From: Streptomyces violens
Lineage (GTDB): Bacteria > Actinomycetota > Actinomycetes > Streptomycetales > Streptomycetaceae
Assembly (NCBI RefSeq): GCF_000717745.1
Contig: NZ_JOBH01000014.1
Location: forward strand, 186,001 to 250,000
Direction of reading: 5' to 3'
Length of the DNA stretch: 64,000 bases
Positions within the stretch are counted from its first letter, which is position 1, and each line of letters begins with the position of its first letter. The translations under genes and the position numbers were made by a program. Under the pieces are notes generated by a model. That model was not told where the DNA came from. It ran no database searches and saw nothing but the letters and a program-made list of their open reading frames with translations. Shown here piece by piece: positions 47,461 through 55,631 of this stretch.

Positions 47461-48030
47461 ATGGCCGATGCGATGGCGTCGTCGTCCCTTCCGTCGCCGT
47501 CCTTCGACGACGTCTTCTGCGGGCTGCTGCCGCGGCTCTACCGCAGGGCGGTGCTGCTCGCGGGGTCCCGGCAGGCGGCGGAGGACATCGTGCACGAGGC
47601 GTACTTGAAGCTCGCCGGGCGCCCGTACCGCTTCCTGGAAGACCCGGAGCCGTACGCCCGCGCCTTCACGGCCCTGCTGAGCGTCGCCCGGGAGGCGCAT
47701 CGCAGGGAGCGCCGGCAGGCGCTGATCGGCGAGGGCGGCCCGGAGGACGGGCCGGGCAGCGGCGCGCTCATGCGGGAGCTGCCCGGTGCCGGCTGGGACG
47801 GCGCACGGGAGCGCCGGCAGGCCGAGCTGGAAGCGGTGCGGATGCTCAGCCGGCTCTCGCACCGCCAGGCCGGCCTGGTCATCCTCGTCGACCTGGACGG
47901 ATACACCATCGGCAAGGCCGCCAGGATCATGAAGGTGCAGCGGTGCACGGCGGCCCGGCACCGGGCGCGCGCCCTGGACCGGCTGCGCGGCTACCTCGCC
48001 GCTTCGCCGTACGACCTCACGGGGAGGTGA
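47461..48030 (+). CDS. ECF-like sigma-70 family RNA polymerase sigma factor
   Basis: A 189-residue ECF-type sigma factor. Region 2 starts LYRRAVLLAGSRQAAEDIVHEAYLKL, and region 4 near residue 130 is ARIMKVQRCTAARHRARALDRLRG. The DNA-recognition helix (VQRCTAARHRARA) departs from the usual SxGTVKSR pattern. ATG at 47461 is preceded by GGGAGAG. The following membrane-protein gene starts seven bases after its stop, so they form an operon; that protein is the best candidate for its control. Confidence 0.82.
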   Translation: MADAMASSSLPSPSFDDVFCGLLPRLYRRAVLLAGSRQAAEDIVHEAYLKLAGRPYRFLEDPEPYARAFTALLSVAREAHRRERRQALIGEGGPEDGPGSGALMRELPGAGWDGARERRQAELEAVRMLSRLSHRQAGLVILVDLDGYTIGKAARIMKVQRCTAARHRARALDRLRGYLAASPYDLTGR

Positions 48031-48037
48031 GCACACC

Positions 48038-48763
48038 GTGGAGCGGGACGACTTCGGGAACACGCACGTGGCCCCTGAGGGCGGCCGGGGAGACGACTCC
48101 GGGGGCGGGCAGTGGCGCCCCGAAGGCGGGCAGGGGCGTCTCTCCAATGGCCGCGGGAGCCCCCGTAGCGGTTACCGGAACGGCCTGGGGCGCCGTGCTG
48201 CCGAAACGATATTGCGGGAACGCCTCCGGGCGGCCGACGAGGAAATCCAGCCACCGCCCGGGCTGTGGACCCGCATAGCCGAGTCCGCGCCCGCGCCCGG
48301 CGCGCCCCGCAGCCCCCTGTCGTTCCTGCGCCGCCGGCCACAGCTGATGACGGTGCTGTTCGCCGTGGCGGCGCTCGCCCTGGGCCTCGCCGTGTGGCGG
48401 CTCGTGGGGACGGGCAGCGAGCGCCCCGCGCCGCCCGGGCCCGGCACGGGGCTGGAGGTCACGGTGTACAACAGTGAACCGGCGTGCGAGAAGGCGCGCA
48501 CAGTACGGTGCGCGCTGCGGCTGGCCCGGGACCCGCACCAGGCGTACGCCGCCCCGGGGAACGCCGCGGGCCGCGTCTGGAACGGCGACCGGCTGGCCAC
48601 GGAGTGCGTCGTCACCAACGGGCGCCTCGTGCGGGACAAGACGGGCGCGATCTCCCACCGCTGGTACCGGGTGACCTCCGCGGAGGGCGCCGAGGGCTGG
48701 CTGCCGGGCGTCCACACCCGCGACGTCCACGAGGTACCGCTCTGCCCCAGCGGCGAGTCCTAG
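48038..48763 (+). CDS. Single-pass membrane protein, possible sigma factor regulator
   Basis: A 241-residue protein with no family I can name. A cytoplasmic Gly/Arg-rich N-terminus with a helical RERLRAADEEIQPPPGLW segment (60-77) precedes one membrane segment (102-123). The outer domain (about 137-235) has four Cys, WNGDRLATECVV and WYRVTSAEGAEGWLP, which resembles a bacterial SH3 fold. It lacks the zinc anti-sigma motif (HxxxCxxC). GTG at 48038 has GGGGAGG and lies seven bases after the sigma factor gene, so a sensor or anti-sigma role is plausible but unproven. Confidence 0.75.
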   Translation: MERDDFGNTHVAPEGGRGDDSGGGQWRPEGGQGRLSNGRGSPRSGYRNGLGRRAAETILRERLRAADEEIQPPPGLWTRIAESAPAPGAPRSPLSFLRRRPQLMTVLFAVAALALGLAVWRLVGTGSERPAPPGPGTGLEVTVYNSEPACEKARTVRCALRLARDPHQAYAAPGNAAGRVWNGDRLATECVVTNGRLVRDKTGAISHRWYRVTSAEGAEGWLPGVHTRDVHEVPLCPSGES

Positions 48764-48843
48764 ACGTCTGCCTCAGGGGTCAGTCGCTCCGCCGAGTCGC
48801 TCAGCCCCAGCGGCGAGTTCCGGCGGAACGCGGCCCCTCGTGG

Positions 48844-49683
48844 TCAGCGGCCGCGGTACTCCGGTGTACGGCGTGCCACGAAGGCCGCCACCCCCTCCTG
48901 CGCGTCCGCCGTCGTCATGTTCATCTCCTGAGCGGCGGCCTCGGCGGCGAAGGCCGCGCCGCGGTCGGCATCCAGCGAAGAGTTGACCAACTGCTTGGTG
49001 AGGGCCAGCGCGCGCGTCGGTCCGGCCGCCAGCCGGTCGGCCCAGGCGGCCGCGGTCTTCGCCAGTTCGCCGTCCGGTACCACCCTGTTGACCAGCCCGA
49101 GCCGCTCGGCCTCGGCGGCGGGAAGCGCGTCACCGAAGAACATCAGCTCCTTCGCGCGCTGCGGGCCGGTCAGCCGGGGCAGCAGATACGCGCCGCCGCC
49201 GTCGGGCACCAGGCCGCGGCGCACGAACACCTCGATGAACGTGGCCGATTCGGCCGCCAGGACCAGGTCGCAGGCGAGGGCGAGGTGCGCCCCGAGTCCC
49301 GCCGCGGTGCCGTTGACCGCCGCGATCACCGGCTTCTCGCAGTCCATGACCGCGGCGATCAGCCGCTGGGCGCCCTGCCGGATCATCCGTGCGACATCGC
49401 CGGCGATCCGCTCGCTGCCGCTGCCGCTGCCGGTGACGTCGGGCCGGGGTCGCAGGTCCGCGCCCGCGCAGAAAGCGCGGCCGGTCGCGGTGATCACCAC
49501 GGCGCGTACGGCCGGGTCCGCGGAGACTTCCGCAAGCCGCGAAATGATGCGTTCGCGCTGGTCGGGGGTGACGGCATGCATGGCCTGCGGGCGGTTGAGA
49601 GTGATCCACGCCACGCCATTGTCAGTGGTGTGGAGTATCAAGGATTCGGAGGTCCCGCCGGGACCGACGGGGGAGGTCGTCAT
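48844..49683 (-). CDS. Enoyl-CoA hydratase/isomerase family protein
   Basis: A 279-residue crotonase-fold protein. The oxyanion region AFCAGADL and the AAVNGTAAGLGAHLALACD helix are clear; the second acidic residue is Asp in LVPDGGGAYLLPR, as in the PaaG-like isomerase/hydratase branch rather than the Glu of classical hydratase. ATG at 49683 is preceded by GGAGC. It is 73 bases downstream of the ADP-forming synthetase gene on the same strand and probably in its operon. Confidence 0.9.
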   Translation of the reverse strand: MTTSPVGPGGTSESLILHTTDNGVAWITLNRPQAMHAVTPDQRERIISRLAEVSADPAVRAVVITATGRAFCAGADLRPRPDVTGSGSGSERIAGDVARMIRQGAQRLIAAVMDCEKPVIAAVNGTAAGLGAHLALACDLVLAAESATFIEVFVRRGLVPDGGGAYLLPRLTGPQRAKELMFFGDALPAAEAERLGLVNRVVPDGELAKTAAAWADRLAAGPTRALALTKQLVNSSLDADRGAAFAAEAAAQEMNMTTADAQEGVAAFVARRTPEYRGR

Positions 49684-49756
49684 GATCAAGCTGCTCCAGC
49701 TTCTGACGTCGGCATGGACACGGCTGCGGGCGCGGCCGGGGTATGGACGCCGGCGT

Positions 49757-52027
49757 TCAATGGCAGACGGCGAGCGCGTCGAGGGCCACGGCGCCCTGGC
49801 CCTTCGGGAGGACGACCAGCGGGTTGATGTCCAGCTCTGCCAGCTGATCGCCCAGCTCCAGCGCCATCCGCTGGACCCGCAGCATGACCTCGACCAGCGC
49901 GTCGGTGTCGGCCGGCGGCGCCCCCCTGACGCCCTCCAACAGCGCGCCGCCCCGCAGCCGGCCGAGCGCCGCGCGCGCCTGGTCCTCGCCGAAGGGCGGT
50001 ACGGCCACCGCGGTGTCCCGCAGCACTTCGACGAAGACGCCGCCCAGCCCCACGGTCACGGTCGGCCCGAAGAGCGGATCGGGCGTGACGCCGACGACCA
50101 TCTCCACCCCTGGCTCGACCAGTTGGCACACCAGCACCCCGTCCAGCGCGACGTCTTCGTAGCGCGCGATGTCCGTCAGCTCGCGGTAGGCGTCCCGGAC
50201 CTGGCTGGCCGAGGTCAGGCCGATCCTGACCAGGCCCAGCTCGCTCTTGTGGGCCAGCCGCGGCCCGGACGCCTTCATGACGAGGGGGTAGCCGACCTGC
50301 GCCGCCGCCCGGACAGCCCCCGCCGCGCTGGTCACGAGCTGCTCGCGGGGCACGCGGATGCCGTAGGCGCGCAGCAGTTGCTTCCCGGCGTGCTCGCTGA
50401 GCTGTTCGCCCGGGCGCAGCAGCGCCTGCGCCTTGCGCGCGGACGGCGAGGGCGTGCGCGGCGCCTCGTCGAAGGGGGAGCGGTAGGAAGCCGTGAAGCG
50501 GTGGTGTTCGAGATGGGCGCGGACGGCCTTGATGCAGTTGGCGAACGTACGGAAGGTGGCCACCCGGGAGGAGCCGAGCAGGGTCCGCCGGTAGGCGTCC
50601 TCGGTGCCGACCGGCGAGCCCCACACCACGCACACCAGCTTGTCCGTCTGCTCCGCCGCGTCCACCAGGTCCTGCGCGAGCTTGTCGCTCATCGGCGGGA
50701 AGGGGCCGGTGATCGGGCAGATCAGGACGCCTATGGACGGGTCGGCGAGGATCGCGTCGATGATCTTCCGGCCGCGCCAGTCGCCCACGGGGTGCCCGCC
50801 GTTGTCGATCGGGTTGGCGACGTTGAGGTAGTCCGGTATCCACTGGTGCAGCTCCCGCTGCCGCTCCTCGCCGAGCGTCGGCAGGTGCAGGCCGGCCGCC
50901 GTCGCCAGGTCGGCGAAGTGCGCGCCGGTGCCGCCCGATATCGAATAGACGGCGACGCCCTCGGCAGCCGGCGGGCGGGCCCTGGCCAGCAGTGCCGCGG
51001 TGTCCTGCAGCTCGTCCAGGCCGTCGACGCGGACCACGCCGAACTGCCGCATCGCCGCGTCCACCACCTCGTCGACACCGGTGAGCTTGCCGGTGTGCGA
51101 GGCGGCGGTGCGGGCGCCGGTCTCGGTGCGGCCGACCTTGACCGCGACGACCGGGACCTTGTTGCGGGCCGCGCGGTCGGCGGCGAGCAGGAAGCTGCGG
51201 CCGTCCTTGAGCCCTTCCACATACGCGGCGATGGCGCCGACCTCGGGACGGGAGGCGAAGTAGGAGAGGAAGTCCGCGGTCTCCAGGTCGGCCTCGTTGC
51301 CGGTGGGGGCCCAGTGCGAGAGGCGGATGCCCAGCTCCTGGAGGGCGAAGACGGGGCGGCCCTGGTGGCCTGACTGCGTGATCAGCGCGATCGCCGGCCC
51401 GTCCAGGTCCTCGCGGAACGTTTCGAAGGCGTTGAGGTTGGTGTTCGGGCCGAGCAGCCGGATGCCGGAGCGGGCGACGGCCGCGGCCAGCCGCTCCTGC
51501 GCGGCCGCGCCGTCGGCGCCGGTCTCCGCGAAGCCGGCGGCGAAGGCCACCGCGAACTTGACCTTGGCGTCGGCGAGTTCCTCGATGACCGGCAGTGGAT
51601 CGGCGACCAGCAGTACGGCGAGATCGACCTGTTCCGGCAGGTCGGAGACGGAGGTGTGACAGGCCAGCCCGAAGACGGAGGTGCGGCCCGGGTTGACCGG
51701 GTGCAGTCGGGCGCCGACCCGCTCGGCCCAGTCGATCAGCCGGCGGGTGATGCCGGTGTGCGGCCGGCCCTCGCTGTCCGAGGCGCCGATGACGGCCACG
51801 GACTCGGGGCGGAAGAAGCGGTCCAGGTCCGGCACGGGCGCGGACAGCGGTCGCCCGCTCACGTCCAGGTCGCCGGTGCCGTCCCGGCCGCCGCCCGCGC
51901 CGGGGCCGCCGCTGCCGTGCTCCGGGCCGGCCGTTCCGTGCACGGCCTGCGGCGTCGGCCCTCCGCAGGCCACGACCCGGGCGGGCCGCGAGTGAGTGGT
52001 GAGGGTGCCATGAGTGGATCCCAGCAT
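49757..52027 (-). CDS. Fused ADP-forming acetate/acyl-CoA synthetase
   Basis: A 756-residue alpha-beta fusion of nucleoside-diphosphate-forming acyl-CoA synthetase. After a 65-residue Gly-rich leader comes a CoA-binding domain (VAVIGASDSEGRPHTG), the succinyl-CoA-ligase-like domains with the phosphohistidine motif SHTGKLTG (about 330), and from about 540 an ATP-grasp domain (GYPLVMKASGP, LVCQLVEPGVEM, DINPLVVL). It interconverts an acyl-CoA and acid with ATP/ADP. ATG at 52027 follows GGGAGCGG. Two operator copies (sites e and f) are 51 and 75 bases upstream. Confidence 0.9.
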   Translation of the reverse strand: MLGSTHGTLTTHSRPARVVACGGPTPQAVHGTAGPEHGSGGPGAGGGRDGTGDLDVSGRPLSAPVPDLDRFFRPESVAVIGASDSEGRPHTGITRRLIDWAERVGARLHPVNPGRTSVFGLACHTSVSDLPEQVDLAVLLVADPLPVIEELADAKVKFAVAFAAGFAETGADGAAAQERLAAAVARSGIRLLGPNTNLNAFETFREDLDGPAIALITQSGHQGRPVFALQELGIRLSHWAPTGNEADLETADFLSYFASRPEVGAIAAYVEGLKDGRSFLLAADRAARNKVPVVAVKVGRTETGARTAASHTGKLTGVDEVVDAAMRQFGVVRVDGLDELQDTAALLARARPPAAEGVAVYSISGGTGAHFADLATAAGLHLPTLGEERQRELHQWIPDYLNVANPIDNGGHPVGDWRGRKIIDAILADPSIGVLICPITGPFPPMSDKLAQDLVDAAEQTDKLVCVVWGSPVGTEDAYRRTLLGSSRVATFRTFANCIKAVRAHLEHHRFTASYRSPFDEAPRTPSPSARKAQALLRPGEQLSEHAGKQLLRAYGIRVPREQLVTSAAGAVRAAAQVGYPLVMKASGPRLAHKSELGLVRIGLTSASQVRDAYRELTDIARYEDVALDGVLVCQLVEPGVEMVVGVTPDPLFGPTVTVGLGGVFVEVLRDTAVAVPPFGEDQARAALGRLRGGALLEGVRGAPPADTDALVEVMLRVQRMALELGDQLAELDINPLVVLPKGQGAVALDALAVCH

Positions 52028-52077
52028 CGCTGCGCCGCTCCCGTCTGACCGCCGATGCGTACCTGGCAGGCAGGTAC

Positions 52078-52092
52078 CTGACGAGTAGTCAG
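52078..52092. promoter_or_regulatory. Shared 15-bp operator, site e
   Basis: CTGAC-GAGTA-GTCAG, perfect five-base arms, upstream of the ADP-forming synthetase gene. Confidence 0.78.
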
Positions 52093-52101
52093 GCTACAGA
52101 A

Positions 52102-52116
52102 CTGACGCCCAGTCAG
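52102..52116. promoter_or_regulatory. Shared 15-bp operator, site f
   Basis: CTGAC-GCCCA-GTCAG, perfect five-base arms. Its centre is 24 bp from that of site e, so two dimers could bind side by side. Confidence 0.78.
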
Positions 52117-52260
52117 GAATGGTGCGTGCGGAGGCGCCTCGGCGTCTGTCGCGGTGGTGCTGCGGGGCGCGTCGGGGCGCGTCGGGGTGCGCATCGGGGG
52201 CGCCACTCCCGCCCCACCCCTTGCGCGCGGGCCGCGCCCTCCGCTGAACTGACCCGGTAA

Positions 52261-52275
52261 CTGACGTACCGTCAG
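52261..52275. promoter_or_regulatory. Shared 15-bp operator, site g
   Basis: CTGACG-TAC-CGTCAG, perfect six-base arms, the most symmetric copy, 24 bases before the doxX start. Confidence 0.82.
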
Positions 52276-52299
52276 AAACGGTCGAGCGGGAGGCGTGCG

Positions 52300-52751
52300 A
52301 TGCAGACGATGTGGCTCGGCGGGCCCGAATGGCTCGCTGTACTCCGTATCGGCCTGGGGCTGTGGTGGCTGGAGAGCTGGCGGCACAAGGGCAAGAAGGG
52401 CTGGTCGAGCGTGGCACGGGGATCGCGTCGGCCGCCGGCGTGGCGGCCGACCACCGCTGGGCCGTGGTGCGCCGCGGCTTCGACGTGGTCGTACGGCCGC
52501 GCCCTAAGACGATGGCGTACGTCGTCGTGTACGCGGAACTCGCGCTCGGCGCCGGGCTCGTGCTCGGCTTCCTCACGCCGGTCGCGCTGGTCGCGGGCCT
52601 GGTGCTCAACCTGCTCTACCTCGTACTGATGATCCACGACTGGGCCGAGCAGGGGCAGAACGCGATGATGGCCCTGATCTCGCTCGTCGCGCTGGGCGCG
52701 ATGGGCTGGCAGACCTGGTCGCTCGACGCCGCGATGGGACTGTTCCGATGA
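52300..52751 (+). pseudogene. DoxX family membrane protein, frameshifted
   Basis: ATG at 52300 with GGGAGG six bases upstream opens a typical DoxX N-terminus (MQTMWLGGPEWLAVLRIGLG, then LWWLESWRHKGKKGW). The frame must then move by -1 at 52404 to read VERGTGIASAAGV and the rest of the protein (MAYVVVYAELALG, LVLMIHDWAEQGQNAMM) to 52751. Neither frame alone makes a whole protein. A one-base loss in CTGGTCGAG (expected TGGGTCGAG or TGGTTCGAG) explains it; sequencing error is possible. The stop overlaps the DUF35 start by four bases. The intact family has about four membrane helices and about 150 residues. Confidence 0.8.
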
Positions 52752-53185
52752 CCAGCTCGACCGCGCCCCGGTACGACCTGCCCGAGGCCGATGCCTTCAC
52801 CCGTCCGTACTGGGATGCCGCGGCGGAGGGGCGGCTGTTGATCCGGCGCTGCCGGGCCGCCGGCTGCGGGGCCGCGCACCACTATCCCCGGGAGTTCTGT
52901 CCGCGCTGCTGGAGCGAGGACGTGGTCTGGGAGGCGGCGAGCGGCCGGGCCACGCTGTACACCTGGTCCGTGGTGCACCGGAACGATCTGCCGCCGTTCG
53001 GCGACCGCGTTCCGTACACCGCGGCCGTCGTGGATCTCGCCGAGGGGCCGCGGATGATGACCGAGGTCGTCGACTGCCCGGAGGCGGAGCTGCGGATCGG
53101 CATGGAGCTGCTGGTCCACTTCCGCGCGGTCGGCGAGGGTGACCCCGCGGTCCCGGTCTTCCGGCCCGCCGCCGGTACGTCCTGA
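52748..53185 (+). CDS. DUF35 / Zn-ribbon OB-fold acyl-CoA-associated protein
   Basis: A 145-residue protein with an N-terminal zinc ribbon (Cys at RRCRAAGC and FCPRCWS, about 33-56) and a C-terminal OB-fold. DUF35 proteins pair with SCP-x/Ltp2-type thiolases or acyl-CoA hydratases (for example ChsH2 with Ltp2) and channel the CoA thioester. The matching thiolase-like gene is 2.4 kb downstream on the other strand. Its start overlaps the doxX stop (ATGA), so its translation may suffer from the doxX frameshift. Confidence 0.88.
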   Translation: MTSSTAPRYDLPEADAFTRPYWDAAAEGRLLIRRCRAAGCGAAHHYPREFCPRCWSEDVVWEAASGRATLYTWSVVHRNDLPPFGDRVPYTAAVVDLAEGPRMMTEVVDCPEAELRIGMELLVHFRAVGEGDPAVPVFRPAAGTS

Positions 53186-53261
53186 CCCACCGGGCGCGCC
53201 GGGCCCCGCCGCGCAGCGATATCGGGTGGCGTCGCGCGGTGCCAGGGGGCACCCTGGGCGG

Positions 53262-53750
53262 GTGCTGATCAGAGAAGCCACCACCGAGGACTGGGACGCC
53301 ATCTGGCCGTTCTTCCGTGCGATCGTCGCCGCCGGGGAGACGTACACCTACCCGCGCGACCTCGACAAGGAGGGGGGCCGTGCGCTGTGGATGCTCAGCC
53401 CGCCGGGCCACACGGTTGTCGCGGTCGACGAGGACGGCACGGTCCTGGGTACGGCCAAGATGAACCCCAACCACATGGGCGGCGCCGCGCACATCGCCGG
53501 GGCCAGCTTCATGGTCGACCCGGCGCACGGTGGCAAGGGCGTCGGCCGCGCCCTGGGCGAGTACGCACTGCGCTGGGCGCGCTCCGAGGGCTACCGCGCG
53601 ATGCAGTTCAACGCCGTCGTGGAGACCAACACCGGTGCCGTCGCCCTCTGGCAGTCACTCGGCTTCGAGATCATGACGACCCTGCCGGAGGCGTTCCTGC
53701 ACCCGGAGAAGGGCTATGTCGGGCTGCACATCATGTACCAGCGGTTCTGA
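53262..53750 (+). CDS. GNAT family N-acetyltransferase
   Basis: A 162-residue GNAT. IREATTEDWDAIWPFFR opens the fold; the acetyl-CoA loop is HGGKGVGRALGEYALRWA (about 85-103), then NAVVETNTGAVALWQSLGF. The substrate is unknown. GTG at 53262 is the likely start, where similarity begins, but no strong ribosome binding site is visible. No cluster operator precedes it. Confidence 0.88.
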   Translation: MLIREATTEDWDAIWPFFRAIVAAGETYTYPRDLDKEGGRALWMLSPPGHTVVAVDEDGTVLGTAKMNPNHMGGAAHIAGASFMVDPAHGGKGVGRALGEYALRWARSEGYRAMQFNAVVETNTGAVALWQSLGFEIMTTLPEAFLHPEKGYVGLHIMYQRF

Positions 53751-53772
53751 GCACCGGTTTCGACCGCACGGG

Positions 53773-54465
53773 CTATGGCCACAGCAGTTCCCGCTGCCAG
53801 CCCCCGTCCGCCCGATCGCCCGACCGCCGGTAGCGCAGCCGTACGTGCCGGCGGCGGGCGTCGCCCTGGAAGAACTCCACCTCCTCGGCGCGCAGCACGT
53901 ACGCCGTCCAGCTCTCCACCTCCGCCTCCGGCTCGCGCTGCGCCCGCGCCCAGGACGCGTCCGCCGCCCGCTCCAGCTCCGCGTAGGAGTCCAGTACCTC
54001 GCTCTGGTGCCCCACGAGCGCGGCGGCCAGCGCGCCCGGTGAACGGCGGTGCAGGTCGGCCGAGCTCTCCTCGGGCGTGCCCGCCGTGACCGGGCCGCAG
54101 ACCCGGACCTGGCGCCCGATCAGCGGCCAGTAGAAGCACAGCGCCGCACGCGGGTTGGCGTCCAGCTCGCGGCCTTTGCGGCTGCCGCGGTGGGAGGCGA
54201 AGTGCCAGCCGTTCTCGTCGGCGTCGTGCAGCATCACGATGCGTACGGACGGGGCGCCCGCCGCGTCCGCGGTCGCCAGCGCCATCGTGTGCGGCTCCGG
54301 TACGCCCGCGGCGGCCGCCTCGCCCAGCCACTGCCGGAACAGCGGCAGCGGCGCTTCGGGGACGGCGTACGGATCGAACGCGGGCAGTTCGCCCGTCCAG
54401 ACCCGCAGGGTGCGCAGCAGGTCACGGAAGGCGTGGGCTTCGGGGGAGTCGTCCGTCGTGGTCAT
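53773..54465 (-). CDS. pdxH: Pyridoxamine 5'-phosphate oxidase
   Basis: FMN enzyme oxidising pyridoxine/pyridoxamine 5'-phosphate to PLP. The 230 residues have PHTMALATADAAGAPSVRIV, the FMN-binding SHRGSRKGRELDANPRAALCF region and the C-terminal RLRYRR...W motif, typical of PdxH. A TACGCT box seven bases before the ATG at 54465, without a ribosome binding site, suggests leaderless expression. It is divergent from the alpha/beta hydrolase and has no evident link to the catabolic genes. Confidence 0.88.
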   Translation of the reverse strand: MTTTDDSPEAHAFRDLLRTLRVWTGELPAFDPYAVPEAPLPLFRQWLGEAAAAGVPEPHTMALATADAAGAPSVRIVMLHDADENGWHFASHRGSRKGRELDANPRAALCFYWPLIGRQVRVCGPVTAGTPEESSADLHRRSPGALAAALVGHQSEVLDSYAELERAADASWARAQREPEAEVESWTAYVLRAEEVEFFQGDARRRHVRLRYRRSGDRADGGWQRELLWP

Positions 54466-54599
54466 GCCGGGCAGCGTACGTCCGCCGAACTGCCTGCGTC
54501 CCCGCTGGGCGGCGTACGTCCGCCCGGCCGCCCGCGTCCCTCGCGCCCCCGCCGGCAATTCGGTTGCGGTGGGCGGCGCCGACGACAGACGCTGGTGCC

Positions 54600-55499
54600 A
54601 TGTCTGCGATCTCGGCCGGTACGGCCGTCGCCGTGCCCGCGCCTGCCCGGCGAGGGGCCGTCCGGCTGGCCGACGGGCGACGGCTGGCCTGGGGCGAGTG
54701 GGGGCCGGAGGACGGGACGCCGGTACTGCTCTGCCCCGGTGCGGCCACGTCCCGGCGGCTCGGGTTCGGCGCGGAGACGGTCGAGGAGCTCGGCGTACGG
54801 CTGATCTCCGTGGACCGCCCCGGGCTGGGCGCCTCCGATCCGTCGCCCGGCCGTACGCTCACTGGCTGGGCCGAGGACGTACGGGAGTTCGCCGCGCTGC
54901 GCGGGCTCTCGGGGCTGCGCGGCGTCGGCTTCTCCCAGGGCGCGCCGTTCGCGCTGGCCTGCGCCGCCGCCAGGCTGTTCACCCGGCTCGCGGTGGTCTC
55001 CGGTACGGACGAGCTCGCCGCGCCCGCGTACGACGCGCTGCTGCCGGACGAGGTGCGGTACCTCACCGAACGGGCCGCGGCCGATCCCGAGGCAGCCGAG
55101 CGCTCGTTCGCCGGGTTCGGGAGCCCGGAGGTGTTGTACGAACTGGTCGCCGAGGGCAGTGGCGCGCGCGACCGCGCCCTTCTGGAACAGCCCGCGTTCG
55201 CCGCTGCCTTCCGGGAGGCGATGGCCGAGGGCTTCGCGCCGGGCCCGGCCGGCTATGCCCGCGACACGCTGCTGGCCATGAGCCACTGGCCGTTCGATCC
55301 CGGGGTGATCCGGGTGCCGGTCGACCTCTGGTACGGCGCGCTGGACACCGCCCCCACGCACTCGCCGGACCACGGCGCCCGGCTCGCCACCCGTATACGC
55401 ACCGCGCGTCGCCACCTCGTACCGGACGCGGGCGGCATGCTCCTGTGGACACACGCCGGTCCCGTCCTACGGGCGCTGCTCGACGACGCCATGGAGTGA
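54600..55499 (+). CDS. Alpha/beta hydrolase
   Basis: A 299-residue alpha/beta hydrolase. After an N-terminal Ala-rich leader the core has LLCPGAATSRR, DRPGLGASDPSPGR, the nucleophile elbow GFSQGAP (about 118-124) and a C-terminal His region (HLVPDAGGM, WTH). The usual catalytic His motif (GH) is replaced by DAGG, so the His may be the one in WTHAG. ATG at 54600 is where similarity begins. The substrate is unknown. Confidence 0.83.
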   Translation: MSAISAGTAVAVPAPARRGAVRLADGRRLAWGEWGPEDGTPVLLCPGAATSRRLGFGAETVEELGVRLISVDRPGLGASDPSPGRTLTGWAEDVREFAALRGLSGLRGVGFSQGAPFALACAAARLFTRLAVVSGTDELAAPAYDALLPDEVRYLTERAAADPEAAERSFAGFGSPEVLYELVAEGSGARDRALLEQPAFAAAFREAMAEGFAPGPAGYARDTLLAMSHWPFDPGVIRVPVDLWYGALDTAPTHSPDHGARLATRIRTARRHLVPDAGGMLLWTHAGPVLRALLDDAME

Positions 55500-55631
55500 C
55501 AGCCGGGCCACCGTGAGCACGGCAAGGCCGAATACGCGGGCCTGCGGCAGTAGTTCACGCTCCGGCGTGCGCTTCAACGCAACCTTCGCGCGCCGTGCGG
55601 TACGGCGCCCGCGCCCTCACTCCACCCGCCC

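Noticed and set aside
52311..52751. Independent 146-residue gene in the second doxX frame
   Set aside because: Its first 30 residues are shadow sequence of the true DoxX N-terminus in the other frame, which has the proper ribosome binding site.
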